Source: Enteractinococcus fodinae
GTDB lineage: Bacteria; Actinomycetota; Actinomycetes; Actinomycetales; Micrococcaceae
Direction of reading: 5' to 3'
NCBI RefSeq assembly: GCF_031458395.1
Contig: NZ_JAVDYJ010000001.1
Span: 1,302,001 to 1,366,000 of the forward strand
Length of the DNA stretch: 64,000 nt
Numbering within the stretch: the stretch's first letter is position 1; every line of letters starts with the position of its first letter. The position numbers and the translations under genes were made by a program. Below the pieces are notes generated by a model that ran no database searches, was not told the origin of the DNA, and was given only the letters and a program-made list of their open reading frames with translations. Of this stretch, positions 54,566 to 62,871 are shown piece by piece.

Positions 54566-55144
54566 ATGAGCACCTTCAAAGCAAATCAAGAACAAGACGT
54601 CGTCGAGCTTCTCACCGAGGATCACCAAGATATGTTAGATCTCATCGGTCAGATCCAACAGGCCACCACGGTCGAAGAGCGCCGCGATACTGCCGACGCG
54701 GTGATCGCCGAGATTATGCGGCACGCGGTTGCTGAGGAAATGTATGTTTACCCGGCGATGGAAAAATACCTGCCCAATGGGGCTGAAGAGGTCGAACACG
54801 ATAAACAAGAGCACGATGAGCTTGTCGATGTGATGAAAAAGCTCGAAGATGCCGACGCCGAGTCCGAAGAGTTCATGTCCTTGGTGAAGGAACTGGAATC
54901 GCAACTGCGCCATCACGTCGAAGACGAAGAACAAGACCAGTTCCCCGGGTTGCGTGAACATATCCCAGCGGACGAGCGCATAGAACTGGGCAATAAAGTT
55001 GCCCAGGCGAAATCCTTGGCACCAACCAGACCTCACCCAAACGCCCCGCACTCTGAGCTCTTCCATAAAACAGTTGGAGCGGGCGTGGGCATGGTGGATC
55101 GTCTGCGCGATAAACTCACCGGCCGGAATACGGAGAAGGGGTAA
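54566..55144 (+). CDS. Hemerythrin HHE-domain protein
   Basis: The 192-residue protein has a hemerythrin four-helix bundle in residues about 10-145. Likely iron ligands are in LTEDHQDM, MRHAVAEEMYVYP (HxxxE), QEHDEL and RHHVEDEEQDQF. The C-terminal 45 residues (SELFHKTVGAGVGMVDRLRD) are outside the domain. Such proteins bind oxygen or NO or sense redox state. ATG 54566 has GGAAGGA upstream. The stop codon lies inside a tRNA 3'-half-like hairpin (see 55135-55170), which may have altered the original C-terminus. Confidence 0.88.
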   Translation: MSTFKANQEQDVVELLTEDHQDMLDLIGQIQQATTVEERRDTADAVIAEIMRHAVAEEMYVYPAMEKYLPNGAEEVEHDKQEHDELVDVMKKLEDADAESEEFMSLVKELESQLRHHVEDEEQDQFPGLREHIPADERIELGNKVAQAKSLAPTRPHPNAPHSELFHKTVGAGVGMVDRLRDKLTGRNTEKG

Positions 55145-55170
55145 GGGGATTCGAGCCCCTGACCCTTCTG
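55135..55170 (-). repeat. tRNA 3'-half-like fragment forming a hairpin
   Basis: Read on the minus strand, 55142-55164 matches the T-arm and part of the acceptor of tRNA-Ala (50699-50721) at 22 of 23 positions (GGTCAGGGG, one change, TCGAATCCCCTTA). No D arm or anticodon arm is present, so it is not a gene. Flanking AGAAGGG/CCCTTCT (55134-55140 with 55163-55169) adds an outer stem. It contains the hemerythrin stop codon and could be an attachment-site scar or a terminator-like fold. Confidence 0.5.
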
Positions 55171-55172
55171 TG

Positions 55173-55592
55173 ATGGCTGGCATGGAAGTTCCCCGGGAGA
55201 ATGTTCCTCTGCGGGTGGTTGAAGCACCCGAGGATTGCGGCAATGCGCCACGGAAAATGGTGATCCGTGATCTCCTCGTAGCGCTCGCTGAACGGAACCA
55301 TGATGCTGTGGTCTCGTTCCTGCGAGAAGATATTCGGTGGGACGTAGTCGGTGTCAAGGAGCTTACCGGACCTGATGCGGTTGGTGAATGGCTACTTCAG
55401 CAGCCGCCGGTCGAAGAGTTGCATATCGCCACGGTGATCACCCACGGCACCGACTGTGGCGCCGAGGGACGGCTGGTACACTCTGATGGCACCACGACTC
55501 GGTTCAATCACATCATGCTCTTCGCCGGGCACGCCAAGACCGCGAAGGTCAAAGAGGTGCGAAGTTACCTCATCGACGAAGAGCGCCGTTAG
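55173..55592 (+). CDS. NTF2-like (SnoaL-type) protein
   Basis: The 139-residue protein has an NTF2/SnoaL-like pattern from residue 30: VIRDLLVALAERNHDAVVSFLREDIRWDVVG (split), GPDAVGEWLLQQ, EGRLVHSDGTTTRFNHIMLFAG and a final KVKEVRSYLID. Ligand is unknown. ATG 55173 or ATG 55182 could be the start; neither has a clear ribosome binding site. It lies 28 bp after the hemerythrin gene and may be read from that transcript unless the intervening hairpin terminates. The stop shares TTAG with the opposing hrpB stop. Confidence 0.7.
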   Translation: MAGMEVPRENVPLRVVEAPEDCGNAPRKMVIRDLLVALAERNHDAVVSFLREDIRWDVVGVKELTGPDAVGEWLLQQPPVEELHIATVITHGTDCGAEGRLVHSDGTTTRFNHIMLFAGHAKTAKVKEVRSYLIDEERR

Positions 55593-58249
55593 CGCTTGGT
55601 GTTTCGTAACGCCCGGTTGGTCTTCGCGGTCGCTGTTGCGGCAAGCGGATCTTCTGGCCACGGGTGTTTCACATAGCGGCCCCGATTTTCTGCTCGCACC
55701 TGAGGGTACACGTTCTGCCAAAAATTGGTTAGGTCTGTGGTGATGGCCAAAGGGCGTCGCGCAGGTGACAACAGATGCAACACCACAGGTACCCTGCCAT
55801 CAGCCACCGTCGGGCTTGTGGTCCAGCCAAAGCATTCCTGCAATTTGACCGCGAGCACGGGTGCTGCGACCTCCTCATCGGTGTGCTGCTCAGGGGATGG
55901 CCAATCCAGCCGGATTGCGGAGCCGGACGGCACGTGAAGGCGTTCGGGCGCGAGCTCATCCAAAGAAGCGGCTTCAGGCCAGGGCAACACACGACGAAGC
56001 GCACCGGTCAGATCGATCCGGTCCGTTCGGACCCCGCCGGCCAATTGCTCAAGCTCTGGCGCTAACCACTCCTCAAGCCGTTGAGTTAAAGCCTCATCTG
56101 AGACATCCGGCCACGGTGCCCCGAGCACGCGGTGCAGGACACCCAAGCGGCCCCGGAGGGTCTTAAAACCAGCGTGCTGGCGGGTAGTATCCACACTGAA
56201 AAAAGCCACGACGCCGTCACGTCGGATTTCGGCTGCTACCGCCGCGCGAGTGTGTTGGGCGGTCGGCGGGATCGGAGTGGACGAGAGCTCAATGGCTCCC
56301 AGCCGCCGGACGGCTCGAGCCGACACTTTTCCATCGACAAACCGCGCTTGGGTCTCATGGGTCAGCAGCGGGCCGGCTGCAAGTTCGGCATGGTCTTGAT
56401 CAAGTTCAGCAGCAGTGCGGATGATCGCTCGGTCGCCGTGGAGCGTCACGTCAGCCACGGCCAACCATTGACAGCCATTGAGGCTGGAACCGCGGGGCAA
56501 CGCCGCCGCAGTGCCTGACGCGAGCAAGTACTCATCGCCTGAGGCCTTCGGTGTCCCGGGTTTACGTCGTCGAGCGATTTGCTGCGGGAAGGCCAGGGCG
56601 GTGACGATCCCATACGCAAGCGGATCGTTCATCTCGGACACGGAAGGTTCCTCCAGAACAGCCAGCAATCGGCGGATATCATCGGTCCAACGTTTCGGGC
56701 GATCGGCACGAAGCCGACGGATCAGCTGACCCAGATCGGCGCCCTCGGCCCGCTGCTCTGACGTCAGCGCTGCAACAATTTCAGCGGCCCTGCGGGCACC
56801 CACAAACTCTGCGCCGTCGAATAGGGCCCGTCCCAGTCGAGGATCAACCGGAAGTTGAGCCAGCCGCCGTCCCAGTGGTGTGACCTGGAGCGTCCCATCA
56901 GCGTCCTGGCGGGTGAGCGCTCCCAGCTGTGTCAGCACCTCCACAGCGCTGGTGAACGAGCGTGCTGGGAGCGGCTCGGGTAAGGGCACACCAGATCCAT
57001 CAGGGGCGCCCCAACAGGCCAGATCCAAGACAGCCTGGGTGAGATCAGCCGTGTGTATTTCCGCGGGACGGTGTGCAGGTCGTGCCGCATATTCGGCATC
57101 ACTCAGACACCGGACGACCAATCCCGGTCCTTCACGTGCGGCACGTCCGGCACGTTGTGTCATTGCGGATTTTGCAGCTCCAACGGTAACCAGCCCGGAG
57201 ACACCGCGCACCGTGTCGAGCCGCGATTGTCGGTCGAGGCCAGCATCGACCACGATTCGGACCCCGGGGACTGTCAGTGACGACTCGGCCACATTGGTGG
57301 CTAAGACAACGCGCCGGTGAGGGTATGTCCGGTCGGGCGACAGGATCCGATCCTGTTGGGCGGCGGGTGTCGAGCCTAATAAGGGTAAGACTTCCCTTGC
57401 AGCGGCGCGACCGAGTCGGTCCTCGAGCTGACGGGCCACCCGATCGATCTCTCGTCCACCAGGCAAAAATACCAACACGTCCCCGTCCGACTCCTGATCC
57501 ATTGTGGTCAGGATTGTTCCGGTGACGTGGTCCAAGAACTGTGGGCTCACGCCGCGGGCATCGAGGGCTCGTTGGGTGCCCGGTAACGGCGCCCAGTGTT
57601 CGGTCAGGGGATAGGTCACAGCGTGAGCCTCAAAAAGCCGGGCCGGCTGCCCATCAGGCTGGGGGAGTCGTGCCGCCCAGAAGTCTGCCTCTAGGGTCGC
57701 CGACATGACCACAATGTCAAGAGGATCGTCGGCGGAACGTAACTCGGCCAACTGCTGGACCAATCCGAAGACCAGATCGGTGTCGAGTTGGCGCTCATGC
57801 ACCTCATCAAGCACCACGGCAGCGACATCTGCGGCCTCAGGATCGTTCACGAGTCGGCGCAACAGCACGCCGGTGGTCACAAATTCCACGACCGTTGTAG
57901 CCGAGACACGGCGATCCCCACGAACTGAATACCCGACCAATTCGCCAAGGCGTGTACCGGTGAGCTGTGCCAACCGGCGTGCAGCAGCCCGGGCAGCCAT
58001 CCGTCGGGGCTGGGTGACCACTACCTTGCCGGACCGGCCAGAAGCCAGTACTCGATTGGCGATCGTCGGCGGCACCACGGTGGTCTTACCGGTGCCCGGA
58101 GGCGCGATCACAACACCGCGTAACCCAACAGCCTGTGCGGCGTCAGCTGCCAAGAGCTCATCGACCAGTGGCGCCGCAGGTAAGCCCGCGGCCACCACCG
58201 CGAGATCAAACGGGGAGTTCGACGAAGGAATCAGATTCGGGTCACGCAT
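55589..58249 (-). CDS. hrpB: ATP-dependent helicase HrpB (DEAH family)
   Basis: The 886-residue DExH-box RNA helicase-like protein has P-loop APPGTGKTTVVP (near 50), the DEVHER box, motif III MSATLE, VTQRAGRAAREGPG (motif VI, QRxGRxxR form) and the HrpB C-terminal domain with WPEAASLDELAPERLHVPSG. The family role in bacteria is unclear. ATG 58249 is preferred because TACAAT (complement of 58257-58262) is 7 nt upstream, in leaderless geometry; ATG 58258 overlaps that hexamer. Confidence 0.92.
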   Translation of the reverse strand: MRDPNLIPSSNSPFDLAVVAAGLPAAPLVDELLAADAAQAVGLRGVVIAPPGTGKTTVVPPTIANRVLASGRSGKVVVTQPRRMAARAAARRLAQLTGTRLGELVGYSVRGDRRVSATTVVEFVTTGVLLRRLVNDPEAADVAAVVLDEVHERQLDTDLVFGLVQQLAELRSADDPLDIVVMSATLEADFWAARLPQPDGQPARLFEAHAVTYPLTEHWAPLPGTQRALDARGVSPQFLDHVTGTILTTMDQESDGDVLVFLPGGREIDRVARQLEDRLGRAAAREVLPLLGSTPAAQQDRILSPDRTYPHRRVVLATNVAESSLTVPGVRIVVDAGLDRQSRLDTVRGVSGLVTVGAAKSAMTQRAGRAAREGPGLVVRCLSDAEYAARPAHRPAEIHTADLTQAVLDLACWGAPDGSGVPLPEPLPARSFTSAVEVLTQLGALTRQDADGTLQVTPLGRRLAQLPVDPRLGRALFDGAEFVGARRAAEIVAALTSEQRAEGADLGQLIRRLRADRPKRWTDDIRRLLAVLEEPSVSEMNDPLAYGIVTALAFPQQIARRRKPGTPKASGDEYLLASGTAAALPRGSSLNGCQWLAVADVTLHGDRAIIRTAAELDQDHAELAAGPLLTHETQARFVDGKVSARAVRRLGAIELSSTPIPPTAQHTRAAVAAEIRRDGVVAFFSVDTTRQHAGFKTLRGRLGVLHRVLGAPWPDVSDEALTQRLEEWLAPELEQLAGGVRTDRIDLTGALRRVLPWPEAASLDELAPERLHVPSGSAIRLDWPSPEQHTDEEVAAPVLAVKLQECFGWTTSPTVADGRVPVVLHLLSPARRPLAITTDLTNFWQNVYPQVRAENRGRYVKHPWPEDPLAATATAKTNRALRNTKR

Positions 58250-58373
58250 CGCAACCATTGTAGGCCCAGCAGGATACCGACCGCTTTGCTACACTCGGGA
58301 CCGTTCACAGCCTCCGGGACGGCCCGGAGCGCACACACGAAGTCGGGACGGCCCACAGAAGAGGCCACGTCTC

Positions 58374-59510
58374 ATGTCTATCGCAACCGCTCGTCGTGTC
58401 GTCACCCCCACCACAGTCACCCAGTTGCTTCTCGGTTGGGGCACGTATACCCTCCTCTGGTTCCTCGGGGACCTTGGTCCACTCAGTACCGGCCCGTTGG
58501 TCATACTCCTGGCCGCGTTAGTCGGAATCATCGCCGGCTGCGCATTCGGTGTGGTCACCCAGGCCGAAGCCATCGCCAAACGCTTGCCCGACCCATACGG
58601 GACCCTGGTGCTGACCCTGTCAATCGTGGTGATCGAAGTGGTGCTGATCGCCGCCGTGATGCTGGGCCCCGGTCAGCACCCCAACATCGCGCGTGACTCT
58701 GTGATGGCCGTGAGCATGATCATCCTCAATCTCGTCATCGGCCTGGCACTACTCATCGCAGGGCTCCGACACACCGGGCCACGCTTCAACCCGGTCGGGA
58801 CCACAAGCTATCTCACCCTGCTGGTCGTGCTGTTGAGCATAGCCTTCGTCGTCCCCGGCATGATCGGCACCGACGGCTCCTACACAACCGGCCAAGCCGC
58901 ACTCATCCTGACCCTCACCATCCTGCTCTACGCGTTTTTCTTAGTTCGGCAGATAGGGGCACAACGCACCGACTTCCAAGAACCCCAGACCACTGAGCAC
59001 CCCGCCCAGAGCGTCGGTGACACCAGCCCTGGTGTGGGTCGCGTCGTGGCACACCATCGCCGTGAACTGACCGCTCGCAGCACCCTGTTGATTGCCCTGG
59101 TTATCCCCATCGTGTTGCTATCCCACGTCATGGCCGGGCTGCTCGACGACGCGATGGCACGACTCGGCGCACCGACCGCGCTCGCAGGCATCATCATCGC
59201 GGTCATCGTCTTTCTTCCAGAAACCGTCACCGCCCTACGCGCCGCCTACCGCAACGAACTCCAGCGCGTGAGCAACCTGTGTCACGGAGCTGCCGTGTCG
59301 ACGGTGGGGCTCACCATCCCCGTCGTGCTCACCATTGGATTGATCACCAGCCAAGACGTTATCCTGGCTGAAAACCCCACCAACCTTGCGTTATTAGGTA
59401 TCACCCTGGTGCTGACCGCCGTTACCGCACTGACTCCCAAAGTGACGGCATTGCACGGTGCTGGGCACCTGGCGGTCTTTGTGCTGTATATTCTGACCGT
59501 GTTTATTTGA
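58374..59510 (+). CDS. Calcium/proton antiporter, ChaA family
   Basis: The 378-residue integral membrane protein of the CaCA superfamily has about 11 hydrophobic segments and two alpha-repeats. The first carries ILTLSIVVIEVVLIAAVM-type sequence (LVLTLSIVVIEVVLIAA) after RLPDPYGT, the second GIIIAVIVFLPETVTALRAA, each with the key glutamate. A polar loop (about 198-235) separates the halves. It exchanges Ca2+ or other cations for protons. ATG 58374 has AGAAGAGG upstream. The frame stays open far upstream only because it is antisense to hrpB. Confidence 0.87.
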   Translation: MSIATARRVVTPTTVTQLLLGWGTYTLLWFLGDLGPLSTGPLVILLAALVGIIAGCAFGVVTQAEAIAKRLPDPYGTLVLTLSIVVIEVVLIAAVMLGPGQHPNIARDSVMAVSMIILNLVIGLALLIAGLRHTGPRFNPVGTTSYLTLLVVLLSIAFVVPGMIGTDGSYTTGQAALILTLTILLYAFFLVRQIGAQRTDFQEPQTTEHPAQSVGDTSPGVGRVVAHHRRELTARSTLLIALVIPIVLLSHVMAGLLDDAMARLGAPTALAGIIIAVIVFLPETVTALRAAYRNELQRVSNLCHGAAVSTVGLTIPVVLTIGLITSQDVILAENPTNLALLGITLVLTAVTALTPKVTALHGAGHLAVFVLYILTVFI

Positions 59511-59559
59511 TAGCATCCGAGCAGACCACTTTCGAACGACTCACTTGCGAGGATTCCGC

Positions 59560-60636
59560 GTGCCACGTCTAGCTTTTGAACCCATTACTTTGCGCTCAGT
59601 CACCGCCCGGAACAGGCTGTGGATACCGCCGATGTGCCAATATAGCGCTACGGGCCGGGACGGGGTGGCCACCGACTGGCATATGGTGCACCTGGGTGGA
59701 CTAGCGCGTGGGGGAGCAGGCGCGGTCATCGTCGAAGCAACTGCAGTCACCCCGGAAGGCCGCATCTCGCAGTATGACCTTGGTCTGTGGAACGACGAAC
59801 AACGTGATGCACTGGTCCCGATCGTGAACTTTATGCATTCCCAGGGTGCTGTGGCCGGGATCCAGCTGGCTCATGCGGGGCGCAAAGGAAGCACCTACCG
59901 GCCCTTCGATGACCAAAATTCTGGCAATATCCCCCTGGATGAGGGCGGCTGGCAGACCGTTGCACCGTCGCCCATCGCATTTCCCGGCTTGGAAACTCCT
60001 CGAGAACTGTCCACCACGGACATCGCTGAGGTCGTGACAGCATTCGCAGCTGCGGCACGTCGTGCCGTTGAAGCCGGGTTTGAACTCGTGGAAATCCACG
60101 GCGCCCACGGCTATTTACTCCATGAGTTCTTATCCCCGCTCAGTAACACCCGCAAGGATGACTACGGTGGCAGCTTGGCAAACCGGGCCCGCTTGCTGTT
60201 AGAAGTTGTCGACGCCGTCCGGGCCGAGGTGGGACAAGACCTAGCGGTCTTGGTGCGAGTCTCGGCAGTCGACTGGGTGGATGAAGGTCTCACCATTGAG
60301 GACACCGTGCAGGTCAGCAAGTGGTTAGCCGACCACGGGGTCGACTTGATCGATGTGTCCTCCGGGGCCAATATGCCCGCCAAAATTCCGTCCGGACCCG
60401 GCTACCAGGTGGCTTTCGCCCAACAAATCCGTCAGTGCACCGGAGTGCCCACCGGTGCGGTCGGGCTGATCACCGAACCTTTCCAAGCCGAACACATTCT
60501 GGTCACCGAACAGGCCGACGTGGTGCTGGTTGGGCGCGAAGCGCTGCGAAACGCCGATTTCCCGATTCATGCTGCCCAGGTGCTCCGCCATCAGCAGCCG
60601 CCCACACCCATCCAGTACCACCGGGCCTACCGCTAG
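59560..60636 (+). CDS. Old yellow enzyme family NADH:flavin oxidoreductase (YqjM-like)
   Basis: The 358-residue FMN-dependent ene-reductase resembles YqjM: the N-terminal RLWIPPMCQYSA has the conserved cysteine that tunes FMN, HLGGLARGG and VEATAVTPEGR follow, QLAHAGRK and EIHGAHGYLLHEFLSP carry the substrate-binding histidines, and VGLITEPFQAE and VLVGREALRN complete the FMN site. It reduces activated alkenes or nitro compounds; the in vivo substrate is unknown. GTG 59560 has GAGGA 6 nt upstream. The stop shares CTAG with the Crp/Fnr gene. Confidence 0.92.
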   Translation: MPRLAFEPITLRSVTARNRLWIPPMCQYSATGRDGVATDWHMVHLGGLARGGAGAVIVEATAVTPEGRISQYDLGLWNDEQRDALVPIVNFMHSQGAVAGIQLAHAGRKGSTYRPFDDQNSGNIPLDEGGWQTVAPSPIAFPGLETPRELSTTDIAEVVTAFAAAARRAVEAGFELVEIHGAHGYLLHEFLSPLSNTRKDDYGGSLANRARLLLEVVDAVRAEVGQDLAVLVRVSAVDWVDEGLTIEDTVQVSKWLADHGVDLIDVSSGANMPAKIPSGPGYQVAFAQQIRQCTGVPTGAVGLITEPFQAEHILVTEQADVVLVGREALRNADFPIHAAQVLRHQQPPTPIQYHRAYR

Positions 60637-61346
60637 TCGTCCCCGGAGACCAATGACTCCAGGGCCTCCGGATCTACTATGGTCACGACCTCGTCAGCAA
60701 TGTCGATCGCCCCTTTGGTGCGTAACCGGCCCAGTGCACGGCTCAATGATTCGGGGGTGGTGCCCAATAACGAGGCGATATCTTTTTTATTCAGTGGCAA
60801 CCGGACCCGCATACCAGTCTGCTCGGGGCCGCGCAGTAACGGTTGTTGGAGCAGATAATCGGCGATACGCACCTCGACGCTTTGGGAGTTCAGCGTCAGC
60901 TGATGCTCGGTTTGGGCCAGCCGTTCGCCCAGGGTCCGCAGCATGCGCTGCGCGATATCGGGATAGTGCTGGATCAAGGAAGTCAGGTCATCGTGGACAA
61001 AGACACACAACCGGGCATCGTCGATGGCTTGGGCTTCTTCAAGCGGAGCACTGCCGGTGAGGAAGGCATATTCGCCCAGCGTCTCACCGGGGGAGACGAC
61101 CCGCAGGAGTTGTGTTCGGCCGCTGGGTAACAGCCGACTGACCTTCACTGCTCCCGAATGCACCACGAACATCAAACCGGTCTGTTCTCCCACGCCATGT
61201 ACCAGCTCACCGTCGGCCAGCATTCGGGGACGAGCCATCGTGGCCACTAGGTCCTGTTGGGCCGGGGTTAACCCGGCAAAAATGGGCACCCGCCGCACAC
61301 AGTTGTCGTCGTGAACGGTCACATCGCGAAGCGGCAATTCGTGCAT
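60633..61346 (-). CDS. Crp/Fnr-family transcription regulator
   Basis: The 237-residue regulator has an N-terminal cyclic-nucleotide-like beta-roll (RVPIFAGLTPAQQDLV, ETLGEYAFLTG), a dimer helix and a C-terminal winged helix. The recognition helix TPESLSRALGRL has E-x-x-S-R, the same pattern as FNR. It lacks the N-terminal cysteine cluster that binds [4Fe-4S] in E. coli FNR (one Cys near 16 only), so the signal is unknown. ATG 61346 has no ribosome binding site; TAGCCT (complement of 61354-61359) is 7 nt upstream, and an FNR-type box precedes it. Confidence 0.92.
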   Translation of the reverse strand: MHELPLRDVTVHDDNCVRRVPIFAGLTPAQQDLVATMARPRMLADGELVHGVGEQTGLMFVVHSGAVKVSRLLPSGRTQLLRVVSPGETLGEYAFLTGSAPLEEAQAIDDARLCVFVHDDLTSLIQHYPDIAQRMLRTLGERLAQTEHQLTLNSQSVEVRIADYLLQQPLLRGPEQTGMRVRLPLNKKDIASLLGTTPESLSRALGRLRTKGAIDIADEVVTIVDPEALESLVSGDD

Positions 61347-61381
61347 GGTCACCAGGCTACCTGCCGGGGACGCTGGCCGAC

Positions 61382-61408
61382 TTGACGTATATCAAGGTCG
61401 TTCCTTGA
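61382..61408. promoter_or_regulatory. FNR-type operator at the Crp/Fnr gene promoter
   Basis: TTGACGTATATCAA (61382-61395) matches the FNR consensus TTGAT-N4-ATCAA at 9 of 10 half-site positions. If transcription starts at the ATG (61346), the centre is at about -42.5, the class II activator position. An overlapping inverted repeat TCAAGG-N5-CCTTGA (61392-61408) lies just upstream. The site suggests autoregulation. Confidence 0.7.
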
Positions 61409-61416
61409 CCGCCGTG

Positions 61417-62787
61417 TTAGACGCTCACGGCGTCGGCTGCCGCAGCGATGGTTGGATAGTGGAACTCGTAGCCGGTCTCATCTAGCACCGTGGAACCGGC
61501 ACGAGTACTGCCCATGAGCATGCCGGGTTCCATCCGGATAATATTCATCGCGAAATTCAAGAGCCGGGCAGGGACCGGGATGTTTCGTGTGCCCAAACCC
61601 GGAGCTAGCGCGGCAATGACTTCCGATAGTCGCGTCTGTTGTGGCGCGACCGCCACCACGACCGGGGGTGGTTTGGACATGGTCAAAAGGTGCGTAACGA
61701 TACCGACCCAGTCGTCTTCGTGAATCCACGGTAAATACCCATCGATACTTGGTCGCGTCTTCGACAGTGCCATGGCCGCTAAACCGTAGGTGATTTCGCT
61801 CGATTGGCCCAGCACAACTCCGGTGCGAAGGATGATCGCGTCATCGGGTGCGGCAGCCTCCCAGTCGGTTACTAGCTGTCCCATGCCGCTTGGACCATCC
61901 CGGTCCGCGGTCGGGGAGGTGGTCTCGGTGAACTCTTTAGTAGAAGTCGCAGCCCACAGCGGCACCGCGCTGCCTTGAATCCATCGATGCAGCACCCCGC
62001 CTTGCGCTTCGGCGGTTGCTACTACTGCTCGCAAGGTTTGCATAGGTTCGATCCGTGAGGCAGCCAGGGCAGCGACTTCTTGTGGGGTGAATTTTGCCCC
62101 GAGGCGTCGACCAACCAGGTTGATGATATTGAACCCGGCATCGTCTAACAGCTGGTCATGAAGTGGACCGAGATCGTCAGCGCTCCAGCGAACCTGCGGA
62201 TACGGTGCCCCGGTGCGAGGGGTGCGAGTCAGTACGACGGCACGGTGGCCGGATGCGAGCAGTCGGGTCGCCAACCGGGAACCAAGATACCCTGACCCAC
62301 CAGCGATAATGTTCAATGGTTGGTTCTGATCGGGGCCAGGAGCGGCCATGCGAATCATTCTGGCACCGACTGCACCGAGGTCTGCTGTCAGCGGTTCGGC
62401 AAGCGCGGCACCTAGTGGTGCGGCAAGGGGACCGATCACTTGCATGTGGCGAGTCAGCGTGGTGCCACCATCGGCGGGTTGAATTGTCCAACGCTGCTGG
62501 GTATATCCACCGGGTTGATCTTGTCGCCAGGCAATCTCGCGGCCTGGGTCAGCGGTGACAATGGTGGCTGCCGGGGCAGTCGCGGCGTGCAGAAACCCGC
62601 GAATTAGCGCCTTCGGGACCACCTTGATGCGATCGCCGGCCTGGAGTCGGGAGCCGGCCATCTTTTCGGGGGTGAATTTTTGGAGCTGATCGTCGAATTG
62701 CACCCACGCGCGCGGATCAGACAGCAGGTCCCATACCTGGTCAACTGGAAGCGCCAAGAAGATTGATTGTGTTCGCGAAAAGCCCAT
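61417..62787 (-). CDS. SRPBCC-SDR39U1 fusion (TIGR01777 family)
   Basis: The 456-residue protein joins an N-terminal SRPBCC (START-like) ligand-binding domain (residues about 1-145, RTQSIFLALPVDQVWDLLSDPRAW split) to an extended SDR domain with nucleotide motif IIAGGSGYLGSRLA (near 160), LVGRRLG, WIQGSAVPLW and the C-terminal DUF1731 region (LARLLNFAMNIIR-like). TIGR01777 proteins are predicted NAD(P)-binding epimerases of unknown substrate; fusion to SRPBCC is seen in Actinobacteria. TACGAT (complement of 62794-62799) lies 6 nt before ATG 62787, so leaderless expression is likely. Confidence 0.88.
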   Translation of the reverse strand: MGFSRTQSIFLALPVDQVWDLLSDPRAWVQFDDQLQKFTPEKMAGSRLQAGDRIKVVPKALIRGFLHAATAPAATIVTADPGREIAWRQDQPGGYTQQRWTIQPADGGTTLTRHMQVIGPLAAPLGAALAEPLTADLGAVGARMIRMAAPGPDQNQPLNIIAGGSGYLGSRLATRLLASGHRAVVLTRTPRTGAPYPQVRWSADDLGPLHDQLLDDAGFNIINLVGRRLGAKFTPQEVAALAASRIEPMQTLRAVVATAEAQGGVLHRWIQGSAVPLWAATSTKEFTETTSPTADRDGPSGMGQLVTDWEAAAPDDAIILRTGVVLGQSSEITYGLAAMALSKTRPSIDGYLPWIHEDDWVGIVTHLLTMSKPPPVVVAVAPQQTRLSEVIAALAPGLGTRNIPVPARLLNFAMNIIRMEPGMLMGSTRAGSTVLDETGYEFHYPTIAAAADAVSV

Positions 62788-62810
62788 GGGTCCATCGTAG
62801 ACCCGTTTAA

Positions 62811-62857
62811 CGCAATGTTGGCAACAAGCTCATGTTCGAGCTGTTGCCAACATTGCG
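62811..62857 (-). terminator. Intrinsic terminator of putP
   Basis: A 16-bp perfect outer stem (62811-62826 with 62842-62857) with a further inner AGCTC/GAGCT pairing is followed on the minus strand by TTAAAC. It separates putP from the downstream minus-strand gene. Confidence 0.85.
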
Positions 62858-62871
62858 AAGAACCGTTGCAC

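Noticed and set aside
50655-55170. tRNA-Ala and its fragment as attL/attR of an integrated element
   Set aside because: The two copies are in inverted orientation and no integrase or phage gene lies between them, so they cannot be the ends of a normal integrative element.
57705-58373. A 223-codon N-terminal extension of the ChaA-type antiporter
   Set aside because: It is antisense to hrpB, is low-complexity Ser/Thr/Arg sequence, and the family begins at the membrane segments after ATG 58374.
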